Of a stretch of DNA of 11,657 nucleotides, positions 1 through 7,995 are shown piece after piece. The position numbers were made by a program, and so were the translations under genes. This DNA is from Thiotrichaceae bacterium (GTDB taxonomy: Bacteria; Pseudomonadota; Gammaproteobacteria; Thiotrichales; Thiotrichaceae). Location: NCBI GenBank assembly GCA_027009095.1, contig JALVDG010000178.1, positions 1 through 11,657 on the forward strand. Reading direction: 5' to 3'. How positions within the stretch are numbered: the first letter of the stretch is position 1; the number at the start of each line of letters is the position of its first letter. The notes under the pieces are model-generated. The model did no database searches. It saw only the letters and a list, made by a program, of their open reading frames with translations, and was not told the DNA's origin.

Positions 1-1874
1 GTTTGCGTGAAATGGGCGCGTTAGGTCGTGGCGATCGTATGGAAATTGGTACTTTCGTTGAGCAAAGTCTGCAATCAGAATTATCAGGCAATATTATTGA
101 TATTTGTCCTGTGGGTGCTTTAACTGCTAAGCCTTCTCGCTATAAAGCACGCCCTTGGGAGGTAGTGCAAACCCCTTCTATCGCATCACACGATAGTGTT
201 GGTTCAAATACTTATGTTCACAGCTTTAAGCAACAGGTTGTACGCACAGTTGCCAGAGAAAATGAAGCAGTCAACGAGTGCTGGATTTCAGATAGAGACC
301 GTTTTAGTTACGAAGGCGTAACGGCAGCTGATCGCTTGCATAAACCAATGATCAAGCAAGAAAACGGTAGCTGGAAAGAAGTCGAGTGGAGTGATGCTCT
401 TGAAGCATTTGCTGAAAGGATGAAGGCGACTAATGCTAGTGAAGTAGGGGCTTTAGTTTCACCACGAGCAAGCATTGAAGAACAGTATTTATTACAAAAA
501 ATGCTTCGAGCGTGTGGTGTGAATAATATTGATCATCGTTTACGCCAAAGTGATTTTTATGATCAAGGCATAGCGCCAATAGCACCATCTTTAGGTGTCA
601 CTATTGCCGAGTTAGAAGAACAAAATGCCGTGTTATTAGTAGGCTCTAATGTACGTCAAGAACAGCCTATGATAAATCATCGTTTGCGTAAAGCGGCTTT
701 AAATGGCGCGGTGGTAATGGCTGTTAACCCGCGTATCTATGAGTTTAACTATGATGTTGCTCAGCAGCTAACGGGTAATGCAACAGAAATGTTAGAGCAT
801 TTAGCAGCTGTAGCTATGGCAAGTGGTGATACGCCAAGTGCTGTCGATGATCTGCTCAAAGGCGTTGAAGTAAACGATGATGCTAAGGCAGTGGCAGAAA
901 CTTTAAAGCAAGCAGATAAATCCATTGTATTATTAGGAAATATTGCCGTATCGCATCCTCAATACTCCGCATTACGCGCACTTGCGAGAGTCATTGCTGA
1001 TAATACGGGAGCCACTCTAGGGTCTTTAGTTGAGTCTGCTAATGTAGCAGGTGCTTGGCTTGCGGGTGCTGTACCACATCGTCAGGCAGCAGGAAAGGTG
1101 ATTGATGCTGAGCAAGCAGGTAAAAATACCAGTGAGATGATCACCTCAAACCTAAAGATGTTTATCTTATTAGATGTTGAGCCAGAGTTTGATTGCGATG
1201 ATCCTCAATTAGCCTTATTAGCAATGAATCAGGCAGAATGTGTGGTTGCTATCACCGCTTTTGCTAGTGATGCTCTTAAATCTTATGCTGATATATTATT
1301 GCCTGCTTCTACTTCTTTGGAAACATCAGGTACCTTTGTGAATGCAGAAGGGACTTGGCAAAGTTTTATAGGTACGAGCAAATTGCCCGCTGATGCGCGT
1401 CCGACATGGAAAATATTGCGTGTTTTAGGAAATGCTCTTGATGTTGCTGGTTTTGACTATGTTTCTTCAGAAGATGTTCGCAATGAGTTGCAGTTAGAAA
1501 TAGACAATACAACTTCAGAAGTTAGTAGCGAAGTATTGATGCCAGTTTATCAAAAATATACGCTTGATAGTGGTTTGCAACGAGTATCTGAAGTCGCCGC
1601 TTATCGTGCTGATAGCTTACTGCGAAGAGCCGATGCTTTAAATATTATGGTTGCTGAAAAAGTATCACAAATTTATATGCACTCAGCAACGATAGATAAA
1701 CTAGGCTTGCAAGCTGGTAATGATGTCAAGATTACTCAAGGAATAGCAGATACAGTTGCTCCTCTCGTTGCTGATGATAATGTTTCTGAAAATTGTGTGT
1801 TGGTCTTTGAGGGAACAGAGCTTGCATCAAATTTAGGAACTGCCTTTGGGCCAATTCAAGTCAGTGCTATTTAA
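1..1874 (+). CDS. nuoG: NADH-quinone oxidoreductase subunit G (5' partial)
   Basis: Large Fe-S subunit of the complex I peripheral arm, which passes electrons from NADH/FMN towards NuoI. The first complete codon is at position 3. About 160-170 N-terminal residues (2Fe-2S ferredoxin-like domain and most 4Fe-4S ligands) lie outside the window, and 623 residues remain. The fragment opens in the conserved stretch around MEIGTFVE. It keeps the last cysteine of the N-terminal cluster region in GNIIDICPVGAL (Cys35 of the fragment). A molybdopterin-oxidoreductase-like fold without molybdenum follows, with the family signature ADILLPASTSLETSGTFVN near residue 430. At residues 59-69 and 94-101 the four N7 cysteines of the E. 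coli/Thermus type are absent (SIASHDSVGSN; WISDRDRF), as in mitochondrial NDUFS1. The C-terminal 110 residues resemble a molybdopterin-dinucleotide-binding-like domain. Stop TAA at 1872-1874. The family assignment is secure. Confidence 0.97.
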   Translation, partial: LREMGALGRGDRMEIGTFVEQSLQSELSGNIIDICPVGALTAKPSRYKARPWEVVQTPSIASHDSVGSNTYVHSFKQQVVRTVARENEAVNECWISDRDRFSYEGVTAADRLHKPMIKQENGSWKEVEWSDALEAFAERMKATNASEVGALVSPRASIEEQYLLQKMLRACGVNNIDHRLRQSDFYDQGIAPIAPSLGVTIAELEEQNAVLLVGSNVRQEQPMINHRLRKAALNGAVVMAVNPRIYEFNYDVAQQLTGNATEMLEHLAAVAMASGDTPSAVDDLLKGVEVNDDAKAVAETLKQADKSIVLLGNIAVSHPQYSALRALARVIADNTGATLGSLVESANVAGAWLAGAVPHRQAAGKVIDAEQAGKNTSEMITSNLKMFILLDVEPEFDCDDPQLALLAMNQAECVVAITAFASDALKSYADILLPASTSLETSGTFVNAEGTWQSFIGTSKLPADARPTWKILRVLGNALDVAGFDYVSSEDVRNELQLEIDNTTSEVSSEVLMPVYQKYTLDSGLQRVSEVAAYRADSLLRRADALNIMVAEKVSQIYMHSATIDKLGLQAGNDVKITQGIADTVAPLVADDNVSENCVLVFEGTELASNLGTAFGPIQVSAI

Positions 1875-1927
1875 GATATTATTAATCGAATATATTAAAT
1901 GTTAATAGTTGAAGACCAAATACTTAC

Positions 1928-1933
1928 AGAGAG
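1928..1933 (+). promoter_or_regulatory. Ribosome binding site for nuoH (supports TTG start)
   Basis: AGAGAG lies 9 nt before the TTG at 1943. The nuoH frame is closed by a TGA at 1910-1912, and no ATG or GTG occurs between it and 1943. This purine run is therefore the evidence for initiation at TTG. It is a modest Shine-Dalgarno match. Confidence 0.5.
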
Positions 1934-1942
1934 TTATATATT

Positions 1943-3007
1943 TTGGATAGTTTAATCGGATTTTGGGATAGTTTACCAAGCGCTTTGCAAACGGTGATTG
2001 TGATCTTGTTAAAGATCGTTGCTATTCTCTTGCCTTTGATTTTAGCAGTGGCTTATACCACCTTTGCTGAGCGTAAAGTAATTGGCTATATGCAGGTGCG
2101 TTGTGGACCAAATCGAGTAGGCCCTAAAGGGTGGCTACAACCGATTGCCGATGTTGTTAAACTGATGTTTAAAGAGATCATCACACCGACAGCATCAAGC
2201 AAAGCAGTCTTCTTTATCGCGCCTATTCTTGCACTTGCTCCTGCTTTGGCAGTTTGGTCAGTTATCCCTTTTTTTGATGGAGGAGTGCTAGCAAATGTTA
2301 ATGCTGGTTTGCTATTTGTTCTAGCTATAACCTCTCTAGATGTTTTCGGTATTATCCTTGCCGGTTGGGCATCTAATTCAAAGTATGCCATTTTAAGCTC
2401 GATGAGAATTGGCGCACAAATGGTTGCTTACGAGATAGCAATGGGCTTTGCACTTGTGGGAGTATTAATGGCAGCAGGTAGTTTGAATCTATCCGATATT
2501 GTCAATGCTCAGTCAGGTGGTATCCAAAATTGGTTTATGTGGCCATTGTTTGGTTTATTGGTTGTTTATTTTATATCAGGTGTTGCAGAAACAAATCGAG
2601 CACCATTTGACGTGGCAGAAGGCGAATCAGAGATTGTTGCTGGTTTTCATGTTGAATATTCAGGCATGGCATTTGCTTTATTCTTCTTGGCAGAATATGC
2701 CAGTATGATACTGATTTCTGTGTTAACTACTTTACTCTTCTTAGGTGGCTGGTTATCTCCTTTTGAAAGTTTTGAGGGCTTGTTAGCCATTCCTGTTATT
2801 GGTTCAATTTTAGGTAGCGGTCTCCATTGGTTGGTATTTAAGTCTCTGATCTTTTTATTCTTATATTTGTGGTTTAGAGCAACTTTCCCTCGCTATCGTT
2901 ATGACCAAATTATGCGTTTAGGCTGGAAAATCTTGATACCTGTAACATTAGTTTGGATTTTTGGTGAAGGTATTGCCATTGGTTTAGGATGGGAGCCTTG
3001 GAAATGA
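1943..3007 (+). CDS. nuoH: NADH-quinone oxidoreductase subunit H
   Basis: Membrane subunit (ND1 homologue) at the junction of the peripheral and membrane arms of complex I. It forms much of the quinone-binding cavity and couples quinone reduction to proton pumping. The product is 354 residues, normal for the family, with about eight hydrophobic segments. Visible signatures are [13 protein letters not shown] (41-53), GPNRVGPKG (55-63), [15 protein letters not shown] (141-155), the conserved glutamate in AYEIAMGF (Glu164), and the acidic quinone-chamber loop AETNRAPFD (215-223) with EGESE (226-230). The C-terminal signature [14 protein letters not shown] is also present. Cys54 sits in the variable position before GPNRVGP. 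Initiation is at TTG, because no ATG or GTG is available after the upstream in-frame stop. The 68-nt spacer from nuoG is the second longest internal gap. The stop TGA overlaps the nuoI ATG (ATGA), so nuoI translation is probably coupled. Confidence 0.97.
   Translation: MDSLIGFWDSLPSALQTVIVILLKIVAILLPLILAVAYTTFAERKVIGYMQVRCGPNRVGPKGWLQPIADVVKLMFKEIITPTASSKAVFFIAPILALAPALAVWSVIPFFDGGVLANVNAGLLFVLAITSLDVFGIILAGWASNSKYAILSSMRIGAQMVAYEIAMGFALVGVLMAAGSLNLSDIVNAQSGGIQNWFMWPLFGLLVVYFISGVAETNRAPFDVAEGESEIVAGFHVEYSGMAFALFFLAEYASMILISVLTTLLFLGGWLSPFESFEGLLAIPVIGSILGSGLHWLVFKSLIFLFLYLWFRATFPRYRYDQIMRLGWKILIPVTLVWIFGEGIAIGLGWEPWK
2991..2995 (+). promoter_or_regulatory. Ribosome binding site deciding the nuoI start
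   Basis: GGGAG, inside the end of nuoH, is 8 nt upstream of the ATG at 3004. It favours that start over the in-frame ATG at 2989, which has no comparable motif and would add five residues not expected in the family. Confidence 0.6.
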
Positions 3008-3495
3008 TTAGTTCAATTAAACATTTTGTAAAAACATTTACTCTTTTTGAGTTGTTGCAAGGATTGAGTGTTACGGGTAAATATTTCTTTTCGAAGAAGG
3101 TTACAGTTCAATACCCTGAGCAGAAAACACCTATTTCACCACGTTTTCGTGGTCATCATGCACTGCGTCGTTACCCGAATGGAGAAGAGCGTTGTATTGC
3201 CTGTAAATTATGTGAAGCTGCTTGTCCTGCTTTAGCGATTGATATTGAGCTAGAAGAACGAGCTGATGGTACACGTCGTACTACAAAATACGATATTGAT
3301 ATGTTTAAGTGTATCTATTGTGGCTTTTGTGAAGAGGCTTGTCCTGTCGACGCTATTGTGGAGACTCAAATTTTTGAATATCACTTTGAAGAACGTGGCG
3401 AACATGTCATCACAAAAGAAAAATTATTAGCTTTTGGTGATAAGCATGAAGCCGAGATTGCAAAGCATAGAGCAATTGATGCACCTTATCGTTAA
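3004..3495 (+). CDS. nuoI: NADH-quinone oxidoreductase subunit I (2x[4Fe-4S] ferredoxin-like)
   Basis: Fe-S subunit that carries clusters N6a and N6b and relays electrons from NuoG to the terminal cluster N2 beside the quinone site. The 163-residue product has two ferredoxin motifs: [12 protein letters not shown], with Cys64, 67, 70 and 74, and [12 protein letters not shown], with Cys103, 106, 109 and 113. In the usual bacterial-ferredoxin arrangement each cluster takes its fourth ligand from the other motif. The N-terminal amphipathic helix region, the segment around [17 protein letters not shown], and the C-terminal [21 protein letters not shown] are typical of alpha/beta/gammaproteobacterial NuoI. 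The start at 3004 gives the normal family length and overlaps the nuoH stop by 3 nt (ATGA). A 73-nt gap separates it from nuoJ. Confidence 0.97.
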   Translation: MISSIKHFVKTFTLFELLQGLSVTGKYFFSKKVTVQYPEQKTPISPRFRGHHALRRYPNGEERCIACKLCEAACPALAIDIELEERADGTRRTTKYDIDMFKCIYCGFCEEACPVDAIVETQIFEYHFEERGEHVITKEKLLAFGDKHEAEIAKHRAIDAPYR

Positions 3496-3565
3496 GTTTG
3501 AGAGCGACGAGTAAAACACCCACACGTATTGCTTTGGTGATAACGTGAAGTCAGAGGTATTAAAG
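3426..3565 (+). repeat. Degenerate direct repeat: nuoI 3' end and nuoI-nuoJ spacer
   Basis: Bases 3426-3465, inside nuoI, resemble bases 3528-3565 in the noncoding gap before nuoJ. Both contain GGTGATAA at an offset of 100 nt, flanked by similar sequence (GCTTTTGGTGATAAGCATGAAG against GCTTTGGTGATAACGTGAAG). By eye about 33 of 40 columns match when a few one- or two-base gaps are allowed. The spacer copy is frameshifted and has stops. It may be the relic of a tandem duplication of the nuoI end, but chance similarity is not excluded. Confidence 0.35.
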
Positions 3566-3568
3566 TAA

Positions 3569-4168
3569 ATGACATTTGAGCAATTCATCTTCTATATATT
3601 TGCAACAGTAACCATAGTTTCTGCTATTGCTGTGGTCACTGTGCGTAATCCTGTGTACGCAGCATTGTTTCTTATATTGACCTTTTTCACCAGTGCAGCA
3701 ACATGGATACTATTAGAAGCCGAGTTTCTAGGGATTGTATTGGTACTGGTTTATGTCGGTGCTGTTATGGTGCTGTTTCTTTTTGTTATTATGATGTTAG
3801 ATATCAATATTGATCCTTTGCGCGAAGGTTTTATACGTTATTTGCCGATGGGGATATTAGTAGCGATTGTTGTTGCAGCAGAAATTGTCATCGTACTTGG
3901 TTCTGATACTTTCAATATGGCTATTCCCGACCCTGTGCCATTGAGCGATAGCAACACTAAGGCACTAGGCGAAGTATTATATACAGAATATGTTTATCCA
4001 TTTGAATTAGCCGCTGTTATTTTGGTGGTTGCTATTATTGCTGCTATATCACTTACCATGCGCAAGCGTCAAGATGCAACGAAACATCAAAATATTTCAG
4101 AGCAAATTCGTGTTAATAGTGCTGACCGTTTACGAGTCCTCAAGATGAAAGCAGAGGAGAAGCAATAA
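3569..4168 (+). CDS. nuoJ: NADH-quinone oxidoreductase subunit J
   Basis: Membrane subunit (ND6 homologue) packed between NuoH and the antiporter-like subunits, where it helps couple quinone chemistry to proton translocation. It has 199 residues and five predicted membrane segments. The signatures are RNPVYAALFLILTFF (26-40) and EAEFLGIVLVLVYVGAVMVL (50-69). The second is the third transmembrane helix that carries the conserved Tyr62 and the pi-bulge known in complex I structures. It is followed by FLFVIMMLDINIDPLREGF. The last membrane segment (about 142-165) leads into a charged tail ending MKAEEKQ, as in the longer NuoJ proteins of beta/gammaproteobacteria. AGAGG at 3553-3557, 11 nt before the ATG, is a possible ribosome binding site. 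The stop codon directly abuts the nuoK ATG. Confidence 0.96.
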   Translation: MTFEQFIFYIFATVTIVSAIAVVTVRNPVYAALFLILTFFTSAATWILLEAEFLGIVLVLVYVGAVMVLFLFVIMMLDINIDPLREGFIRYLPMGILVAIVVAAEIVIVLGSDTFNMAIPDPVPLSDSNTKALGEVLYTEYVYPFELAAVILVVAIIAAISLTMRKRQDATKHQNISEQIRVNSADRLRVLKMKAEEKQ

Positions 4169-4474
4169 ATGATCCCGTTATCGCATTTTCTCATATTAGG
4201 TGCTTTGCTGTTTTCAATTAGCATTGCAGGTATCTTTCTAAATCGTAAAAATATTATTATTTTATTGATGTGTATCGAGCTAATGTTGCTTGCTGTTAAT
4301 ATCAATTTTATCGCCTTCTCTCATTATTTAGGCGATATGGCAGGGCAAGTCTTTGTCTTCTTTATTTTAACGGTTGCTGCGGCAGAGGCGGCTATTGGCT
4401 TAGCTATTCTTGTTGTTGTCTTTAGAAATCGTCGCACGATCAATGTGCAAGAACTTGATCAGATGAAGGGGTAA
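4169..4474 (+). CDS. nuoK: NADH-quinone oxidoreductase subunit K
   Basis: Small membrane subunit (ND4L homologue, related to MrpC) with three transmembrane helices. It is part of the central hydrophilic axis of the proton-pumping arm. At 101 residues it has the standard family length. The two functionally essential membrane glutamates are present: Glu37 in [13 protein letters not shown] and Glu73 in [13 protein letters not shown]. The ATG follows the nuoJ TAA without any gap. A strong GAGGAGA at 4154-4160, 8 nt upstream and inside nuoJ, drives its translation. The stop TAA at 4472-4474 overlaps by one base the first possible ATG of nuoL. Confidence 0.97.
   Translation: MIPLSHFLILGALLFSISIAGIFLNRKNIIILLMCIELMLLAVNINFIAFSHYLGDMAGQVFVFFILTVAAAEAAIGLAILVVVFRNRRTINVQELDQMKG
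4466..4471 (+). promoter_or_regulatory. Ribosome binding site favouring nuoL start at 4480
   Basis: AAGGGG ends 2 nt before ATG 4474, 8 nt before ATG 4480 and 14 nt before ATG 4486, all in the same frame. The spacing favours 4480. The alternative at 4474 would give the tight TAATG stop-start overlap and two extra residues. Confidence 0.5.
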
Positions 4475-4479
4475 TGACA

Positions 4480-6480
4480 ATGAGTATGGAATCTATCTAT
4501 TTAGCCATTCCTTTGGCAGCATTAATCGGCTCAGTCATTGCAGGGTTGTTTGGTAGCAAAATCGGGCGTAAGGGTGCTCATACCGTCACACTATTAGGTG
4601 TTGGTACTGCCTGTATCTTGTCATTTGTTGTACTAAAGCATATTGCATTTGATGGCAATACTTATAACGCCTCTGTTTATACTTGGATGATGGTTGAAGG
4701 CGTAAAATTTGAAATTGGCTTTCTTATTGATAACTTAACCGCAATGATGATGGTAGTGGTGACATTTGTATCTTTTATGGTGCATGTTTATACCATTGCA
4801 TATATGTCGGATGATGAGCATAACTGGCCAAAATCAAGTAGAGCAGGTGATAATAGTTATCAGCGTTTCTTCAGCTATATATCACTTTTCACCTTCTCTA
4901 TGTTGATGTTAGTGATGTCGAATAACTTTATGCAGTTGTTCTTTGGTTGGGAAGCGGTGGGCTTAGTGTCCTATTTATTAATTGGCTTCTGGTCAACAAG
5001 AGAAACCGCAATCTTTGCAAATATGAAAGCATTTTTAGTCAATCGAGTCGGAGACTTTGGTTTTCTATTGGGTATAGGTGCTATTTTTGCTTATACAGGC
5101 TCTTTGGACTACAAGGAAGTTTTTGCAAAACTCCCAGAAATATCCGAACTATCCATTTCAATTATTCCAGGTCAAGAATGGTCATTAATAACAGTGGCTG
5201 CTATCTTGCTGTTTATTGGTGCGATGGGTAAGTCGGCTCAAGTTCCTTTGCATGTTTGGCTACCTGATTCAATGGAAGGTCCTACACCTATTTCGGCTTT
5301 GATCCATGCGGCAACAATGGTTACTGCGGGTATCTTTATGGTATCGCGTATGTCGCCTATTTTTGAGCTATCGGATGTTGCGCTAAACTTCATTTTAGTT
5401 ATTGGTTCAATTACAGCCTTCTTTATGGGCTTAATCGGTATAGTACAAAATGATATAAAACGTGTTGTTGCTTATTCAACCTTGTCCCAGCTTGGTTATA
5501 TGACAGTTGCATTAGGAGCATCGGCGTATAGTGCGGGTGTTTTCCACTTAATGACACATGCCTTCTTTAAGGCGTTGCTATTCCTTGCCGCGGGTTCGGT
5601 TATTATAGCAATGCATCATGAGCAAGATATTCGTAAAATGGGTGGCTTAAAGAAGTATATGCCAATTACCTATTGGACATCATTGATAGGCTCTTTAGCT
5701 CTGATTGGCTTTCCCTTCTTCTCAGGCTTTTTCTCCAAAGATATGATTATCGAAGCAGTTCATGAGTCTGAGTTATCCGCAGCAGGATTTGCCTACATTA
5801 TGGTATTACTGGGTGTGTTTGTGACTGCATTTTATAGTTTCAGAATGTTCTTCTTAGTTTTTCATGGAGAAGAGCGTATGGATGACCATACAAAGTCTCA
5901 CCTCCATGAGTCACCTTTAACAGTGACAATTCCTTTGATTGCTTTGGCTATACCCGCTGTTATCGCAGGTTATTTAGTCTATCCAATGGTTGTTGGCGAC
6001 TTCTTTAATGGTGTTATTTATACTAGTGAAGCACATCCTGTTATTGAAGAATTATCAGAAGCTTATCATGGGATTTTCTCATTTGTTTTGCACGGCTTGA
6101 TGGCTCCTCCTTTCTGGTTGGCAATGAGTGGTTTAGGAAGTGCTTGGTATATCTATATGAAGAAACCTTCAATTGCTCAATGGGGGTATGATAAGTTTCG
6201 TTGGTTGCATACTTTGCTAGATAAAAAGTATTTTGCAGATGATTTCAATCAAACTCTCTTTGCTGGTGGCGCATTAGCACTTGGTAAAGGTTTATGGAGA
6301 GCAGGAGATAGATTCTTGATTGATAATTTAGTGGTTAATGGTTCTGCTAAAGTAGTGGGTTGGTTCTCTGGGATTATTCGCCATATTCAAACAGGTTATT
6401 TATACCATTATGCATTCTCTATGATTATTGGTGTGTTATTAATTATTAGCTGGCTAATATTTGGAGTAAAACATGTTTGA
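4480..6480 (+). CDS. nuoL: NADH-quinone oxidoreductase subunit L
   Basis: Most distal antiporter-like proton channel of complex I (ND5 homologue). It normally has 16 membrane helices, including the long lateral helix at its C-terminal end. From the chosen ATG it is 666 residues, longer than E. coli NuoL (613) but normal for mitochondrial-type and beta/gamma relatives. Channel residues are intact: Glu158 in FFGWEAVGLVSYLL, Lys251 in GAMGKSAQVPLHVWLPDSM, His276 in SALIHAATMVTAG, Lys327 in QNDIKRVVAYSTLSQ, and His360 with Lys364 in THAFFKALLFLAAGS. PFFSGFFSKDMI is also present. The start was placed at 4480 because of Shine-Dalgarno spacing. ATG 4474, which overlaps the nuoK stop, is the alternative. 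The last 8 nt overlap nuoM. Confidence 0.97.
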   Translation: MSMESIYLAIPLAALIGSVIAGLFGSKIGRKGAHTVTLLGVGTACILSFVVLKHIAFDGNTYNASVYTWMMVEGVKFEIGFLIDNLTAMMMVVVTFVSFMVHVYTIAYMSDDEHNWPKSSRAGDNSYQRFFSYISLFTFSMLMLVMSNNFMQLFFGWEAVGLVSYLLIGFWSTRETAIFANMKAFLVNRVGDFGFLLGIGAIFAYTGSLDYKEVFAKLPEISELSISIIPGQEWSLITVAAILLFIGAMGKSAQVPLHVWLPDSMEGPTPISALIHAATMVTAGIFMVSRMSPIFELSDVALNFILVIGSITAFFMGLIGIVQNDIKRVVAYSTLSQLGYMTVALGASAYSAGVFHLMTHAFFKALLFLAAGSVIIAMHHEQDIRKMGGLKKYMPITYWTSLIGSLALIGFPFFSGFFSKDMIIEAVHESELSAAGFAYIMVLLGVFVTAFYSFRMFFLVFHGEERMDDHTKSHLHESPLTVTIPLIALAIPAVIAGYLVYPMVVGDFFNGVIYTSEAHPVIEELSEAYHGIFSFVLHGLMAPPFWLAMSGLGSAWYIYMKKPSIAQWGYDKFRWLHTLLDKKYFADDFNQTLFAGGALALGKGLWRAGDRFLIDNLVVNGSAKVVGWFSGIIRHIQTGYLYHYAFSMIIGVLLIISWLIFGVKHV

Positions 6481-7987
6481 TGGATATTTGCTCAGTGCAT
6501 TGGTATGGCTGCCAATTATTGGTGGTGTTATCACTTTATTGGTGAATGATCGTATTCTAGCTCGTCCTGTTGCGCTTATAGTTAGCGTGTTGACATTTGT
6601 AGTGAGTATCCCGCTATGGACTAATTTTGATCCTAACGGTTATGCAATGCAGTTTGTCGAGCTTATACCATGGATAGATACGTTCAATATCAACTATCAC
6701 TTAGGTGTTGATGGCATCGCCATGCCACTGATTTTATTGAATACCTTTACTACTGTATTGATTGTGATTGCAGGTTGGCAAGTTATTCAGCATAAAGTGG
6801 GTCTGTATATGGCTGCCTTCTTAATTATGGAAGGTATTATCAACGGTGTATTTGCAGCACAAGATGCGATTCTATTTTATGTGTTCTTTGAAGCGATGCT
6901 GATTCCAATGTTTATTGTGATTGGTATTTGGGGTGGTGATAATCGTGTTTATGCCACCATGAAGTTCTTTTTATATACCTTCTTTGGATCGGTGTTTATG
7001 CTGATCAGTCTAATGTATATGTATTCACAAGGAGGAAGTTTTGCCATAGCTGACTTGCATAAGTTAGAGCTAGGAATGACCGCACAGGTGTTAATTTTCT
7101 TATCATTCTTGATTGCTTTTGGTGTGAAAATTCCTATGTGGCCTGTGCATACATGGCTACCAGATGCTCACGTACAAGCACCTACGGGTGGTTCGGTTGT
7201 GTTGGCCGCTATCATGCTGAAAATAGGTGGTTATGGTTTCCTACGTTTTACCTTGCCGATGGTTCCAGATGCATCATCTGAACTAGCATGGCTAGTTATC
7301 TTTATGTCCTTAGTAGCAGTCGTCTATATTGGTTTTATAGCACTTGTACAATCCGATATGAAAAAGCTAGTTGCTTACTCATCAATCGCACACATGGGCT
7401 TTGTTACTTTAGGTCTATTTCTTGTTTATCCTATTATCGCCAATACAGGCGCTGCAAATGGTTCTGCTTTAGCAGTGCAGGGTAGTATGGTGCAAATGGT
7501 ATCGCACGGCTTTATATCAGGGGCGATGTTTCTGAGTATTGGCGTGTTATACGATCGTATGCATACGCGTGAAATATCTGCCTATGGTGGGGTTATCAAT
7601 AGAATGCCAATCTTTGGTGCTTTGTTTATATTTTTTGCAATGGCGAATACAGGTTTGCCAGGTACATCGGGATTCGTCGGTGAGTTCATGATTATTTTGG
7701 CAAGTTTTAAAGCTAACTTTTGGATTGCATTCTTAGCGGCAACAACCTTAATTGTTGGTGCGGCTTATACTCTATGGCTTGTTAAGCGAGTCATTTTAGG
7801 TGAAGTAGGGAATAACGAAGTAGGGGCGCTAAAAGATCTTAATATTCGTGAGCTCTTTATGATGGGAGTTCTCGCAATAGCCGTACTTGCTTTAGGTTTG
7901 TGGCCAGACCCTCTCACTCATGTCATGACAGATACCATTGATCATATCATTCAGCAAGCAACCAGCTCTAAGCTGCCGATGCAATAG
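6473..7987 (+). CDS. nuoM: NADH-quinone oxidoreductase subunit M
   Basis: Middle antiporter-like proton channel of the membrane arm (ND4 homologue, 14 helices expected). It has 504 residues, typical for the family. Key residues are in place: Glu140 in FYVFFEAMLIPMF, Lys219 in FGVKIPMWPVHTWLPDAH, Lys250 in LAAIMLKIGGYG, the helix broken near VQSDMKKLVAYSSIAHMGF (292-310), His345 in MVSHGFISGAMF, and Glu404 in GTSGFVGEFMI. The ATG lies inside the end of nuoL (8-nt overlap). GGAG at 6463-6466, 6 nt upstream, is the ribosome binding site. nuoN follows after 8 nt. Confidence 0.97.
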   Translation: MFDGYLLSALVWLPIIGGVITLLVNDRILARPVALIVSVLTFVVSIPLWTNFDPNGYAMQFVELIPWIDTFNINYHLGVDGIAMPLILLNTFTTVLIVIAGWQVIQHKVGLYMAAFLIMEGIINGVFAAQDAILFYVFFEAMLIPMFIVIGIWGGDNRVYATMKFFLYTFFGSVFMLISLMYMYSQGGSFAIADLHKLELGMTAQVLIFLSFLIAFGVKIPMWPVHTWLPDAHVQAPTGGSVVLAAIMLKIGGYGFLRFTLPMVPDASSELAWLVIFMSLVAVVYIGFIALVQSDMKKLVAYSSIAHMGFVTLGLFLVYPIIANTGAANGSALAVQGSMVQMVSHGFISGAMFLSIGVLYDRMHTREISAYGGVINRMPIFGALFIFFAMANTGLPGTSGFVGEFMIILASFKANFWIAFLAATTLIVGAAYTLWLVKRVILGEVGNNEVGALKDLNIRELFMMGVLAIAVLALGLWPDPLTHVMTDTIDHIIQQATSSKLPMQ

Positions 7988-7995
7988 GATTAGAA

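Noticed and set aside
1899..1955. 18-codon frame in the nuoG-nuoH spacer overlapping the nuoH start
   Set aside because: There is no Shine-Dalgarno motif and the peptide is not recognisable. It is too short to separate from chance in AT-rich DNA.
2086..2391. Minus-strand open frame of 101 codons inside nuoH
   Set aside because: It lies entirely opposite highly conserved NuoH coding sequence and shows no domain or start signal of its own.
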